Source: Rosa chinensis (taxonomy: Eukaryota; Streptophyta; Magnoliopsida; Rosales; Rosaceae). From it: 64,000 bases of DNA. This document shows positions 34,301 through 47,359 of the stretch, piece by piece. How positions within the stretch are numbered: position 1 is the first letter of the stretch; each line of letters begins with the position of its first letter. Location of the stretch: assembly GCF_002994745.2 (NCBI RefSeq), contig NC_037094.1:28618956-28682955 (forward strand). The letters run 5' to 3'. The notes below the pieces were generated by a model. It had not been told where the DNA came from, searched no databases, and was given only the letters and a program-made list of their open reading frames with translations. The position numbers and the translations under genes are program-made.

Positions 34301-34543
34301 TTTAAAAAATAATTCTTTTTTATTAAAAATTAATTTTTAAAGCCCAATACCTTGTGTTTTTCTTTTTTATTGGATAAGAGATTTATGTAATCTAGTTAAG
34401 AAATGAGTATGTAATTAATAGTATGTTTGCAAATTATATGAGTGAGGTTATTTCAAGAACTTGAGTGAGGTTTAGTGAGTAAATTTAGCATTTGAAAATT
34501 TAATAAGAGGTGTAAAAAGCAAGGAGGTCAAGTGAGTACATTT

Positions 34544-35433
34544 TAGGGCTGGATTCAGTTGAATACCGAGCATCATTTTCATCAACCGGCTACCGACCAA
34601 TCAGAGGTCTGTTTCCCAAAATTGCAACCGAAACCAAACCGTCGGCATCAGTTACCGACGGATGGGTATACCGGAACTTCGGCTCGAGATCAGTATACCG
34701 GAGGAGAGCCCAATTTGGAATCGAATGATGAAAAAGAGAATCTGATACAGTCCTTTTCTTCTGGATTTGCATGTAAAGATTCAAAATTTATAGGACCCGA
34801 TGGTGCTTTGTAAAGATTAGAAATTCGCAGGACCCAATCTGTGTTCTATGGAGGAACAACTCATGATTTTGACTTCTTGGATTTTAGGAATTGGGGATTT
34901 TATAGTTTCAAATCCAGAACCAGCAGTAGAAGAAGAGGGAGAGGAGGAAAAAAAAGAAGAAGGAAACCTCATAGAAATCAGCAATTTCAACAGTTAACTT
35001 GATACATCCAAGTCCCAAAACAAAGAAGACGAAGAGAGAAGAAGAATAAAGGGAAGAGAGAAGGAGGAGAGCATTCTGTAATTGCATTTGATGAAAGAGG
35101 AGGAAGAAAGAAGATACCGAAAGAAGAGAAACAATGAGTAAAGGTCTTTTGTTTTGATTCGATAGTAAGAGCTAGGACCAGATAAATATAAAGTTTGTAT
35201 ATATTATAGTAAGAGATGATTGTGCTCCAATGGTTGGGGGCAGTGGGTGTGTGTAAGAGGTTTAAGGTTCAAACCTTACCTCTTACGAAATTTTATTAAT
35301 TTTTGTATATATATTCAGTGTGTATGTATATACGGTCGGTAGACGAGCTGAATTCTCGACAGCCGATATTTCGGCCCATAGCTGTTTGGGCCGGTTTGAA
35401 ATTCGGTTGGTTCGGCCCAAATTGCCAGCCCTA
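34544..35433. mobile_element. hAT-like non-autonomous element
   Basis: It starts TAGGGCTGG and ends CCAGCCCTA, the Ac-like hAT terminus. The flanking 8-mers are GTACATTT and TTAAATTT, which agree at six of eight positions and look like a decayed target duplication. It is inserted exactly within the right terminal repeat of the outer composite. No transposase is present. At 35217-35280 a segment with GGTTCAAACCT resembles a tRNA-derived B box, but this is weak. Confidence 0.65.
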
Positions 35434-35463
35434 TTAAATTTGGAGGTTTCAATAGAAAAACTC

Positions 35464-36904
35464 TTATGGATTTCGTTTGGAAACATGATGGTTCATTGCA
35501 ATAAATTATTGTGTTGTTTTTGTTTTATCTTTTTTAATTATATACAAATAATAAATAAAATATCGGATCGAACTCCTCTATAGTGAGAGGGCTGTGAAGT
35601 TTTATAAAAGTTCATAAAATCTTATGAGTGATCTAACGATTGAAAAATTGCCACTTCAACTAAGAAAATTTTTACTGCTTTGTCTTCTACTCTTTTTCCT
35701 CCCCACGGCTTGTTCTCAAGTCTTCTCTTCTCAGGAAAAACTTCATTCTTCTGTGTTTCTTACTTTTTAAGATCTGCATGTCCACAGCTTAAATGAAACA
35801 AAAGAGAAAAATTCTTTGCAGCAAATCCTCCAAATTGTATAAAGCAGATCGAAATTATACCAAAAAGAAAACAACATCAATCTTGTTGTAATTAGACTTC
35901 AAATATGAGAAAGTCCAAAGGAAAACTCAAATCAAATCGAAATTACAGGAAACAGTAATATACGTGTACAACATAGTCATTGAGATTCAAATATGAAAAA
36001 CTTTAAAAGAGAGCAAAATTATAAAAAAGGTACAGAAGTTGGTTTCAATTCATTAAAGCAGGATTGTTTTCGTTTGGTTTGGTTGATGGAGGGAGATAGC
36101 ATTGTTTTGTTGTTAATTCCAACAGATGTGGTAATTTCTTTGAACATTAGATCACTCGAAGTATGTAGGTTTTATAAACTTTATTCTTCGTGTCTTTCTC
36201 GTACATGTATTCTAACATTTTTAAGATTTGCCACCTTTTTGTATTATATCATATTGAATGGATGCTTCTTAGTAGTTAATGTATGTGTAATTATATTCTG
36301 TCACAGATCCGGCTTAGAGGCTTTGCAAAGTGAGTGATGGAACAAGACCCCAAATTTTAGGGCCCTATGTATACTTCTTAATATTTATATAAATATAAGA
36401 AAGGGCCTTCAGTACTTGAGATTCTTATAGTTTAGTCGGGAACTATCTCTCTTGTTACCTTGTAGGAAGGTACCAATTCGATTCTCATTACAGTTGATTT
36501 GCTTTCTGTTTCTCTTTTTTTGGGACCCTTTTTCTTGCCTCCATTTTCTTGTCTTTTTTACATTTATTCTTGATCCTTGTTTCAATTATTTCTGTTTTTC
36601 ATTTTTTAAGATAGTATTGTATTTATTTTCATTAATAATTCATAATCGAATTGTCATTTTGTTTGTAAATGGAATTTTTGTTTTTTAAAAAGCTTTAGTC
36701 CTCTCTTTCTAAATTTTTTTGTTTTTTAAAGAAGTGGAAAAAATAATATTAGATAAGAGGTAACAAAAACTAAAATAATTAATTTTGTATTTATATTTAT
36801 TTGTACATGACAAATTTTTTTAATGATATATTTATATATAATTGCCCATATTTGCAATTTAACATGTAGCCTCCAAAACTTTTGAGAGCTCTGTTCTTTC
36901 ATAT
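35464..36904. other. Intergenic, upstream of the hydroxylase gene
   Basis: AT-rich DNA with T-rich stretches near 36500-36720. A 114-codon plus frame at 35993-36337 has no motif. No gene called. Confidence 0.4.
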
Positions 36905-36912
36905 TATAAATA
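36905..36912 (+). promoter_or_regulatory. TATA box of the sphingoid-base hydroxylase gene
   Basis: TATAAATA, 77 bp before the ATG, with no other candidate nearby. Confidence 0.65.
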
Positions 36913-36988
36913 GGAATACGAATCAATTATAACTATCAATCCTGTTTAGTAACCCAGAGCAGAACTAGATCGTTATAAGCCTATACTG

Positions 36989-38758
36989 ATGGGAATAGCT
37001 TCTGATGAAATTCTGGGGATGTTTATCCCCATAATACTGTACTGGCTTTACGCTGCCGTAATAATATCCATTGAAAAATTAGTCCCCAAGTATAAACTGC
37101 GAAGCTCAGAGGAGCAAGACAAGAGAAACCACCTCGTCTCCAAAGGGACAGTAATCAAAGGTGTTGTCCTCCAGCAAGCACTGCAGGCTTGCACTGCCAC
37201 ACTCTTGTATATTCTGACAAACCGTGACAATGATGCTGCTGCTTCTGTGACTACTTCTACTACAGGTTATTATTTCATTATATGCATGTTAAATCATCCA
37301 TTAGTGTAACACCAGAACTCTCTAGCAAAATGGATTGCGGGTAAGGGATGGCGAAAATCCGTACAGCTAGGGCCGGGTTTTAATTTAGATTTGTGACCTG
37401 AATTGGGGAAAGTTGAGGACAAATCAGGGAAGGTAATGACGGAGTTTTACTATAGATTTCAGATTCCCACTTTTTAAAATCAGAAATAGGATGGAGATTT
37501 GTCCCCAGAAAGTAGAGTTGTTTTGGGAAGGGATTGGAAGAGAGAGGAGGGTTTGGGTTTGGGTTTGGGTAGAGAGGAGAAAAGAGACGATCTTGAGGTG
37601 GGTTTTAAGTCTTGGCCTTGGTCTTCATGAAGGGGAAGATTTGATTGGGTTTGTTTTGGACGAGGAAGGGAATTGAAGAAGGATGAAGTTTTGGGTTTGG
37701 GTTTGGGTTGGGGTAGAGAAGAGAAAAGAAAGGAAGAAGAGGGTTTTGGCGGTAGTTGTAGTTGGTGCTGGTGGGGTTTTTGATCTTCTTCTTCGTTGGA
37801 AGGGGCGTAGTTTGCTAGCAGAGTCCATCAGAGCGAACGAGCGTCGAGATGGAGAAAGAGACGAGAGTTCAGCGAGTTCTAATTTTCTTTCCGTTTTGAG
37901 AATCCAGAAAGTTTTTATTTTTATTTTTTATCAAAAGAATCCAGAAAGTTGAATTGTTAATTCAAATTATATATTACACATTATCTTTTTATTTGCATAA
38001 CTATAGGTTTCAATTCTTTAAAAGCTTCACTAAAATATAGCGAGTAAAAAAGATTACCCTACCTTTTTAAAAAAAAAAAAAAAAAAAAAAAGATTACCCT
38101 TCCCAAGTACAGCTCAACTGAATTCTTATTGGGTACGGTATTGGGGTGACGGACTCTAATCTTCATTCATTGAGATGGAGATGGAAATTTTCCAATTAAT
38201 ATTATTTAATTGTGGGTTTTATGAGCGACAGGTCAAAATAATTGTGGGTCAATGATCATGACGCTTGTCACAACTACGGTCCAGTTTCTGATAGCTATGG
38301 TGGTGATGAACACATGGCAGTACTTCATGCACAGATATATGCATGAGAACAAGTTTCTTTACAAGCACGTCCACTCCCAGCATCACAGGCTGGTGGCTCC
38401 GTATGCATATGGTGCACTGTACAACCACCCGTTGGAGGGTCTTCTCGTGGATACCATGGCGGGAGCCGTCAGCTTCTTGGTCTCTGGGATGTCTCCGCGG
38501 ACTTCGATTTTCTTCTTCTCCTTTGCAACCATCAAAGCAGTGGACGACCACTCCGGCCTATTTAACTTTCCATGGCACCCGTTTCACGTCTTATTCGAAA
38601 ACAATAGCCTGTATCATGATTTGCACCATCAGCCTTCTGGGATAAAGTATAACTACTCCCGGCCATTCTTCGTTTTTTGGGATAAGATACTCGGTACCTA
38701 TCACATGCCAATGATCCCACCATCTTATGAAGACGCCATATGGACCGTCACGAAATAA
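36989..38758 (+). CDS. Sphingoid-base C4-hydroxylase (fatty acid hydroxylase superfamily)
   Basis: Two exons, 36989-37265 and 38232-38758, joined at CAG|GTTATT and GACAG|GTCAAA, give 267 residues, close to plant SBH proteins of about 260. The enzyme adds the C4 hydroxyl to dihydrosphingosine in the ER membrane, forming phytosphingosine. All three histidine boxes of the di-iron hydroxylases are present: HRYMH, HSQHH and HDLHHQP. The family context YGALYNHPLEGLL, FFFSFATIKAVDDHSG and KYNYSRPFFVFWDKILGTY is also there. Exon 1 encodes an N-terminal membrane segment (FIPIILYWLYAAVI), a basic loop and a VVLQQ-LQA segment. The C-terminus is short (PPSYEDAIWTVTK), without the longer basic tail of some homologs. 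The 966-bp intron holds two G-quadruplex-type tracts. Confidence 0.9.
37549..37713 (+). repeat. Two (GGGTTT)n tracts in the hydroxylase intron
   Basis: Four GGG runs with TTT loops at 37549-37569 and again at 37693-37713 (the last loop TT). Each is followed by a similar TAGAGA-GAGAAAAGA stretch, suggesting a local duplication. They lie on the coding strand, so both intron RNA and DNA could form G-quadruplexes. Confidence 0.75.
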
Positions 38759-41011
38759 AATTATAAAGAGCTGATCTATAATACTTGTGCTATTGTCATG
38801 CCCTCCCGTTCCAGGACGTTTATTCTATGTAATTCAGTCAAAATTACACTAGCCTCTAGCGTGTGTCAATTTGCCTTTTTATTTTATTTCATCTTTTGTT
38901 CTATTTTTGTGTGTGGAAAAATATTGTTAGATTTTTTTTTTTTTAATAACCTCAAACTGTAATTCAAAAAAAAAAACAAAAAGATGAAGAATTGTGAAAG
39001 CAGTTAGAGAGAAATTCTCCCACGTTTGGGGAAGAACAACTCCCATCTTTACTATTATAAAGGGAAGCCTAACTTTGGTGTCATAGGCTTCAGCAGAATT
39101 TGTACATGACATCCATATAGTAATTGATATTTAACTACTAGAACACGTGCAAAATTTGCTATCTAAGTTCAAATGCACATAGTACGTCCTCATTCAAAAT
39201 TGTATTTTTACTGGAACGATAGTTCACACTGTACCAGTGCTCACTCTATGCCATCAATTTGGTTGGTGACTTGCAAAAATGAAAAGAATGAAAATGAATC
39301 TTGTCTGCAGTAGTCTGCACAATGAAAAATGAAAAGAACTCGTATATATCTTGTCTTAATCTTATTAACAAGGTTGGTGACTTGCAAAAATAAATAATAA
39401 AAGAAGCACGTTGTAGAACACATAGACATCAAGTGATCAAACTATGGTGGCTGGTGGACCTTGTTATTCAATGCACAATGAGAGAGAGAAGTTAGAATGA
39501 AACGGATTCTGTCACCGTCAGCCAAAACGTGGGTCTAAGATAGCTCACTCTTATAGTAGTGCTTAGGGTTTAGGGTTAGTGTCTTACCAATTCATAGTTG
39601 TTTATCTGAAATAAAAGGTAAGGTTGATTTTCGATGAATTGCCTCAAAAGAATATCAAAACAATGACAACTAGAGTCTAATTCAAGAAAACAACAATCTT
39701 TAATCTACAAATAGAAATGAAAGAATAGAGATGGGGTGTAGACGTATTACTTTAAGGAAACAAGAACTAGAACAATGAAACAAACTTTATCGTCATGCAA
39801 AGCAAAACAACCAAAACTGTTCCCCAGAGAGGATTGTAACTATCAATTGGTGAAACAGTACGTGAAGCAAAGGTGTTAGACGAATTGCTTTGAAGAATTA
39901 AAAAAAGGGGCCACTCTACAAGCTCTATCATCTCGCTCAATATATACAACATCATAACTTGAACATACATATTGATCAATTAGTAAAAAGATGAAGACAA
40001 AATTTCTCAAATCAAGGAACGATAATTGGACAAGCCAGCTTTCTTATCATCCACAAATAATAGAAACCAGCTAAAGACGTAAGAAACCTCCTCGTGCACG
40101 GTCAAGATCAGATTTCAGAGGTGGGTGGCATGGAGAAGTATTGCTATAGATGGAAAGAAGGAAGCGCAAAGAGAGATTTCGTGTCGAGTACGTGAGTCAT
40201 AGTCAGCCATCGGGTAATAAAGAGGGTGCGTTGTTGACGCTGGCGCTATTTATTGCTGGCTGTAATTCGTCATCGTTTGGCACCTACCCCCATCAATAAC
40301 TCACCAATTACGGCATCTCAACCCACTTAGCCAAAGTCATTTCGGCTTCCCCAGTCCAAATCTAGCATCTGCAACCCAATAAAAATAGGGTCACTTTGAC
40401 TCTTTCGTCAAAATCGTAGTCAAAATCACTACACTTATATGAGGACGAAAGCTAAATTGGGTCTTTGGGCCACGAGTGAACCCGGGTTGCCCGGCGCTTG
40501 ACTTGGAGGCAGTCCTGTATGCCTAAAGTTGTTGAGGTTGTTTCATTATATCAGCGGTTTTGCGGTGGCCAGTACCAACCGTAGCTGCAAAGCTATTAAC
40601 ATGTCCAGTGGAGCTTTAAGTTGAAGGGAAGTCGAAGAAGAACAAAAGAATAAGCAAATCTGGTATTCTGGATTTCTGGCTATCGGTGGTTTTGAACTTC
40701 TGATTCATGATAAACAGTACTTATATCAAAAAAGGCGGAGAACTTTACGTCAGCACTGGTTGGGACAGTGGCAGGGCTGCAAGGTTATGACATGGGCGTT
40801 CTGGTTTCGAGCAATGTCATTTTTTTTCTTCTTTTCCCTTTTTTGGGTTTTTCATTTGTTTTTCTTTTTTATATTTTCCTTTTTTTTTTCTTTTTTTTTT
40901 GAAAAGATATTTTCCTTTCTTTAATAAACTGCAATAGTTTCAATAGACTTTAAAACAAAGAAATAAAAAAACTACATTAGGTACAGAAAGGGAGAAAGCT
41001 TTCCATGGACA
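38759..41011. other. Intergenic, no supported gene
   Basis: 3' flank of the hydroxylase, then AT-rich DNA. A GGTTGGTGACTTGCAAAAAT phrase occurs near 39260 and 39371. A GC-richer patch lies at 40100-40500. No gene was recognised. Confidence 0.4.
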
Positions 41012-41020
41012 TTTTATTTA

Positions 41021-42301
<1,281 letters not shown>

Positions 42302-42310
42302 TTTTATTTA

Positions 42311-43000
42311 TCTTTGAATGCCATATTTGCTCTCCAGTTCGAGCTTTGTCAGCATCACTCCATAGTTGTATTTTTCTTTAATATAATACATACAAAAATA
42401 AATTTTTATTTTTTAATAATTAGAAAAATATAACTGCATTACTTGCTCGACCTCTTCTTTTTAAAAATAAAAAGCAAAAACCTGCATTTAAAGAAAACTT
42501 TAATTAAGGGCATTTTAATTGATAGAATATAGTTGACCATGTGAATTGAAACCTAAACAAATTCCAAAGAGGGTAATAGCTTAAGGCCCATTTTGCTAGA
42601 AAGAACTCTTGGTCTTGTATTTAACTATCGATTCTTCTTACAAGCATAATACCAAGCTCGTGGAGCCACAATCATGCTCTTGGGGTTTGCAAGATTGGGC
42701 GTGGTATGGAAGGTTACGGAAATACATAAGGCTCATTTTCAATTTTGGTTGCTACAGATTTTGGACTTGGGACCAAAATTCAGGCACGACAATCTAAATC
42801 CTTACACAGGCATGTAAAGAAGAGACAATCTAAACATAGATTTATGCCTACTCATAAAACCAATAGTTTTTCCAGCCGACAGTTTATGCTTTCATCCCGC
42901 AGTAATTCATCTTCTTCTATGCCAACTAAAAAGTCTCAAAAGCCTCAATCAAAATTTTCCTTTATTTGTTCTCAAGCTAACTTATCGCCCTATTCGAAAT
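42311..43000. other. Intergenic, no supported gene
   Basis: AT-rich DNA with short frames lacking motifs. Confidence 0.4.
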
Positions 43001-43004
43001 TTTA

Positions 43005-43235
43005 TTGATAGAGTAAAAAGGTACAAAAAGAAAGGGGGGCTAGGCCAAACCAATTCCATGGGACAAAGATCAAAATAGAGATCACAAAACAATATCTTAC
43101 TGGAACGAACAAACTTACAAGAAAAAAAATCAAAGACTAGTAAAATGAAAAGTAGTACGCTCCCTACCATATATACTGGTAACAAAGCTAGATAGCCTAA
43201 GCCACCAAAAGGAACCAATATTATTAGATCCTCTG
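43005..43235 (-). mobile_element. LINE-like 3' tail remnant
   Basis: On the minus strand it reads GGTTTGGCCTAGCCCCCCTT then CTATCAATAAAATTTCG. This parallels the tail after the RNase H fragment (TTTTGGCCTAGTCCCCC and ATCAATAAAATTA near 19460-19520). No coding domain is left. Confidence 0.4.
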
Positions 43236-43373
43236 AAAGTGTGTGTGACCTTAAATTGTATGGTTGAGGTGAAAACCATGTAATTTAACTACGGCACTCT
43301 CAGCTTCTTAGGATAAAAGAAAAAGCATGCAGCCAAGGACATAATTATTCTGAAGCTTCTTAGAAGAAATATT

Positions 43374-43910
43374 ATATGTTGCTTTCATGAACTCCCAGAT
43401 TTTTCCTACTTATGTTTGAAGCTTCAAGGCCTTTCCTTTCTTGAAGGATTATCCAACATCTACACAGGGAGTGCTTTTCTTTTACTTAGGGGAGAACTGC
43501 TAATACTATTGCTATTGCTGCTTTTAGAGAATGATAGCTCCTCAAAAAGTTGATTTTCCTTTGCTGTTGACCGTGCTCTCGAGGCTCTTACCTCCTTCAC
43601 AAATGGTCATTCTTGTCAAATTGCTTAACGTACGATTACAGGGCAAAGAAAAGTATCCAACAAAAGCTGAATCCAGTAGTGAGACTTGTCATCCTGAAGC
43701 TTAATTCAAATCCCTCAGGACGAGACAGTTATGTTACTGCTCTGATGCTTACCAAAAGCCTCGACGATTTCGAGGAAAATAGGATAACCCACCCTAGCTG
43801 GTCTGAATTAAGGTGAGACTGATAGTTAGCTCGATTGTGCAAAGTCGTTTGATATCAGTAATCAAAACTTTCTGAAGGAAGCTGAAGCAAGACCATGCCA
43901 CGAATGATGA
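43374..43910 (+). pseudogene. SRO/RCD1-like 3' gene fragment, copy C
   Basis: The third copy of the SRO tail. The PARP-end exon keeps ATGAACTCCCAGATTTTTCC but an in-frame TGA follows in TATGTTTGAAGC. The first RST-like segment (43613-43695) has an extra CGTA that breaks the helix. The second segment keeps SYVTALMLTKSLDDFEENRI and, in another frame, VRLIV...VIKTF. It lacks the CPL4-like neighbour of copy B. Clearly non-functional. Confidence 0.6.
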
Positions 43911-45972
43911 TGATGATTCTAACTCTTTTGTTCAACAGCTTCCCTTTCAGAGATAGTTATCATTTAGTTAGACGTACTCCAAATAGTTTATGTCCATGTT
44001 AACAAATTGTAAAGAAAAATTTCTCTTAGTGCACTTACATCCCCTGATGTAATATGCATACATTATTTTGCTCGATATGTTTTAGTTGTAATGATCTGTG
44101 ATCATGGTCATCTCCTTGGTAATCACTGTCGTTAATTTGATGTTAGGCAGGGTTCTGCAAAAGTACATCTCCTAGATTTGGTTGACTCAGTTTGCAGCTT
44201 ATATCAATCTGACATGATGTGCAGTCTCCGATTGATACTTGATACCTATTTAGTCTTTCTCGTATGATTAATCTGGACTTAGATTCAATATTTCAGAATT
44301 AAAACATAAAAATGTGTGAAAATCGATCAATCATAGTTAGTTTGCAGTGTTTTCCAAGTCTCATGAACATCAGCTGGCCTAAAGTTGTATGAGGCTATTC
44401 ACAATCCTATTAACTAATATTTCTATGTAATTGAAGAATGAAGAAGTGAAAGAAGAAGCGAGCATTTCCGAACTTTTTTGTTGAACTAATGTCTAATATC
44501 CCCATATAATACGACATACGTTATAAATGTTGCTCGAACGATATGCTTTCAGTTCTAATCCGACGGTCATTTGTGGCTTGTGTATCTCGTTTTTGAAGGT
44601 CTCAAGAGTGTATTATTCATTTGAATATGATGATTGTGATCTCTTGCGATATGAACACGATCCTAGTTTTAAGGTACAGAAGGCAGAACAATGAAGCAAG
44701 AAGTATACAAGCTTAAGGGATACATAACCTAAATAATTGTCAGGTGAAATCTATGATATGTACGAGTTATGACTTACAAGTTCACAAATTCGTACAACCA
44801 GCTTCAGCCAATTCATAAGGTCTGAGATCCTTACATATGTATATGCACATTGCCAAACTGGAAGAATGACTAGCTTGAATTATTTCACAGACTCAAAAAA
44901 GCTTGAATTATTTCTATAAAAAAAAGTTAAAATATACAAGCTTTTAGGAATGGGATAAAGAATCAAAAATTTGCATACCAAAAAAGAATGAGTTGATGCA
45001 TAGGATCTGATCGATCAAGATCATTAGACATGCACATACGCTTAGAAAGTTACAAAGCATGTATACATCATTAGGATCGGAATAGGTATACAGATCAATA
45101 CTTATGCTAAGGATGTATGAGCTTTCAACACCAAGGAAGCAATACAGTAGCGAATAGACAATTTCCAAAGTCATAATATTCTAGGATCATCCTCTTGTGT
45201 AAAACAATATATAAAATACCTACCCTAGGCTACCTCTTCAAGCTATGCGGCCCATGCATGAACTACCTTATGTTTTATGCAAATCACGTGTTACTCGTCA
45301 GTGGGATATTATGTCGCCTTTGGCCTCTCTTAGCATATGAGTGTAGAAAATGTCCGTAACATATAGTCCTAACTTTCATGAATGCATTTTCTACGTCACA
45401 GCTACGCCCCTGTCGCCCTCTATATTTGTTGCTTGCAAAGTTTGTGCCAAAGTGATAGCGAATTGGTTGAAGTCTCGGTTGATCATTGTTGTGTGGAAGC
45501 GTCAAACAAGTATGAAGTATAAGATATATGAAAAAAATAAATTAATAGAAAAATGTAGAAGACGAAGGATTTACGTATTCACCACAAAATAAAGGGTTAC
45601 ATCCACGGGCGGAAATGGTGAGGAGATTACAAAGTGTTTAACAATTAAACCCAAAATCTCAATTACACTCGAATACACTGACGGAAAGAGAAAGATCAAA
45701 TAGAATAACCACTATCTCGAATATATATTGTCTCTCACAAGAACAAAAGCAACAAATCAAAAGGTAATTTTTTTATAGAGCCCTAAGCTACGGTTTTTTC
45801 TTTTCTCTCTCACACCTTAATTGGTGACAAAAGTATATATTTATATGTGCATAAAGCAAATTCTAAAATCTAATAGAATTAGGTTAATTATGTGGACTTG
45901 TCCCAAAAGATAATTAATGGACTTATTAATTTCAGTCACAAACCAACGGACACTATTATTTCACCGTCCCAA
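43911..45972. repeat. Duplicated flank of copy C and intergenic DNA
   Basis: 43911-44830 is collinear with copy A (the blocks at 44100-44400 and 44540-44720 match 1125-1400 and 1555-1740). 44830-45960 is unrelated to copy A, so an insertion of about 1.1 kb separates the two matching parts. No gene was recognised in it. Confidence 0.55.
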
Positions 45973-46251
45973 TTAGTGCATTTGTTGTCTGCATTGGAAT
46001 TCTTTGGTTGTTACAAGATTATATGGCTCATCCATATGAACCATATAGAGTTTAATTAGGCCGACTCTAATTATCCTCACCACCTTCCCTGTAGAAGTTG
46101 TCCACATGCCAAGTACAACTTCTGTCAGCCACTCTTTTTGTTTTGGGACAGAATTTTTGGTACCTACTATATGCCAGCTGCTGAAAACCATGATCAACAG
46201 GCAAAAAATATACAACACAAAGAAGGGCTGAGAAAAGTGTTTTGCAGCCAT
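45973..46251 (-). pseudogene. Frameshifted copy of the small secreted peptide gene
   Basis: The signal peptide MAAKHFSQPFFVLYIFCLLI matches the gene at 2386. After GTKNSVPK the frame shifts. The homologous mature end (DRSCTWHVDNFYREGG) is read in the next frame near 46085-46140, and about ten residues present in copy A are missing. The frame as it stands runs on to 45973 with unrelated residues. It is either a pseudogene or a new C-terminus. Confidence 0.5.
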
Positions 46252-46399
46252 AGACCATGACTAGTGAACTTCTCTTCAGTTGCCTATTGGAGAAAATGAT
46301 AATGAGGCTTTCCGAGAGGCATGATGATTGAAGGAAGAGTAACGAGAGAAGAGAGGAAAAACGAAATATAGAAAGAAATTATATGGTACTGGAGCTGCA

Positions 46400-47028
46400 A
46401 AGCAAGTTCAGAGAGACGAAGATAATTTAGAAAGAAGTTATATGGTATTGGAGCTGCAAAGCTTCTAATGAAGAATTTTTTTTTTTCCTTTTCGTCTTTC
46501 CTTCTCTTTTTTCCTATTGCATGGCTAACAAAGAAGAAACCGGGCGACTGAATAGGGATGAAATGACCCAGTTAATTTTCTTTTTTCCCGTCTTTCCTTC
46601 TCTCTTTTTTCTGAATACATTTAAAAATTTGCTGGATACATTTAAAAATATCCAATTTATTTAAAATGATGTTATTTATATTGAGGTGAGGAATCACCTA
46701 TGGTGAAACATATACAACCCTTGAGCCAATAAGTCAGTGACACATGTCAAAGAACATCCATTTAGTTCTCCTCTTCTTTTTTTCCCTTTGTTTTTTTTAA
46801 TTTTTTCGCAGATTGAAGGATCGGAACCAAACCAGTTCAAAGTAAACCCGGTCCAGTTTTTAACTAAAGTCTAAAACACATCAATTTTTTCCAAATTCCA
46901 ATCCAAACGAGCCATTCTCGGGCCGGTTTTCCAGGTTTAAACGCCCAGCCCTAGTTCCAATAGATCCATCTTACGCAGTCATGCGTGGAGTTGACAGGAG
47001 GGGCTATTGTGCCCATCCCAAAGAGGAC
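46400..47028. other. Intergenic with possible hAT end
   Basis: AT-rich DNA. GCCCAGCCCTA at 46942-46952 looks like the right end of a TAGGGCTGG-type hAT element, preceded by GGGCCGGTTTTCC-like subterminal sequence. The matching left end was not located. Confidence 0.35.
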
Positions 47029-47033
47029 ACCAT

Positions 47034-47282
47034 TGTTATGGCTTAGAGTTTGTTATTCTGTTAATAAATGTCCTAGTCTTTAGGATGTTGTTACAGCTTT
47101 GAATTCTTCCTAGTTTAGTTACCACGTTTCCAACTGATAACGTGGGCTGCATTTGAATTTCTGTTTTATCTTGTAAGGCTATTATATAGCCATATTGCAT
47201 CTCAAATAAACTAGGTCATTCTCTCAGATTGGTCTTGTGTTCTTGATCTATTGCTATCTTGTGAGATCAATAACTCCTAACA
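47034..47282 (+). repeat. 5' LTR of the copia element
   Basis: 249 bp, starting TGTTATGGC and ending TCCTAACA. It carries a TATA-like TATTATATAGCC stretch near 47172 and AATAAA near 47206. Confidence 0.93.
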
Positions 47283-47285
47283 ATC

Positions 47286-47297
47286 TGGTATCAGAGC
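47286..47297 (+). other. Primer binding site
   Basis: TGGTATCAGAGC, complementary to the 3' end of initiator tRNA-Met, the usual copia primer, four bases after the LTR. Confidence 0.93.
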
Positions 47298-47359
47298 CCC
47301 CACTGGGGCCTGAGAAAAGAAAGTTGCAGTCTTTCGAGTGACTCACAAACAAGAGAAGA

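Larger units (their letters stand above)
32349..35463. mobile_element. Nested composite transposon (MULE-like outer element)
   Basis: The left end reads GAGCATTTATATTGGGACCT then CCAAATCTGCTCAGTTGACC. The right end, on the opposite strand, reads GAGTTTTTCTATTGAAACCT then CCAAATTT, is interrupted by the hAT-like insertion at 34544-35433, and resumes as ACTCACTTGACCTCC. The same terminus occurs at 61547. Subterminal DNA (32440-32880 and 34310-34535) matches the reverse complement of 61565-62240, which lacks everything between. The 32888-34300 block is therefore an insertion or capture. No clear target duplication was found. The inner GGACCTCCAAATTT motif is shared with the element at 28970. Confidence 0.65.

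Noticed and set aside
35217..35300. tRNA-like segment with a possible B box (GGTTCAAACCT)
   Set aside because: A box A is not convincing and no cloverleaf folds by eye; at most a SINE trace within the hAT-like element.
39560..39580. TTAGGGTTTAGGGTTAG motif resembling plant telomere repeat
   Set aside because: Only two to three units; common by chance and as a promoter telo-box. No gene start lies nearby to support regulation.
42609..42797. Short Trp-rich plus frame
   Set aside because: 62 codons, no recognised family, flanked by stops and AT-rich DNA.
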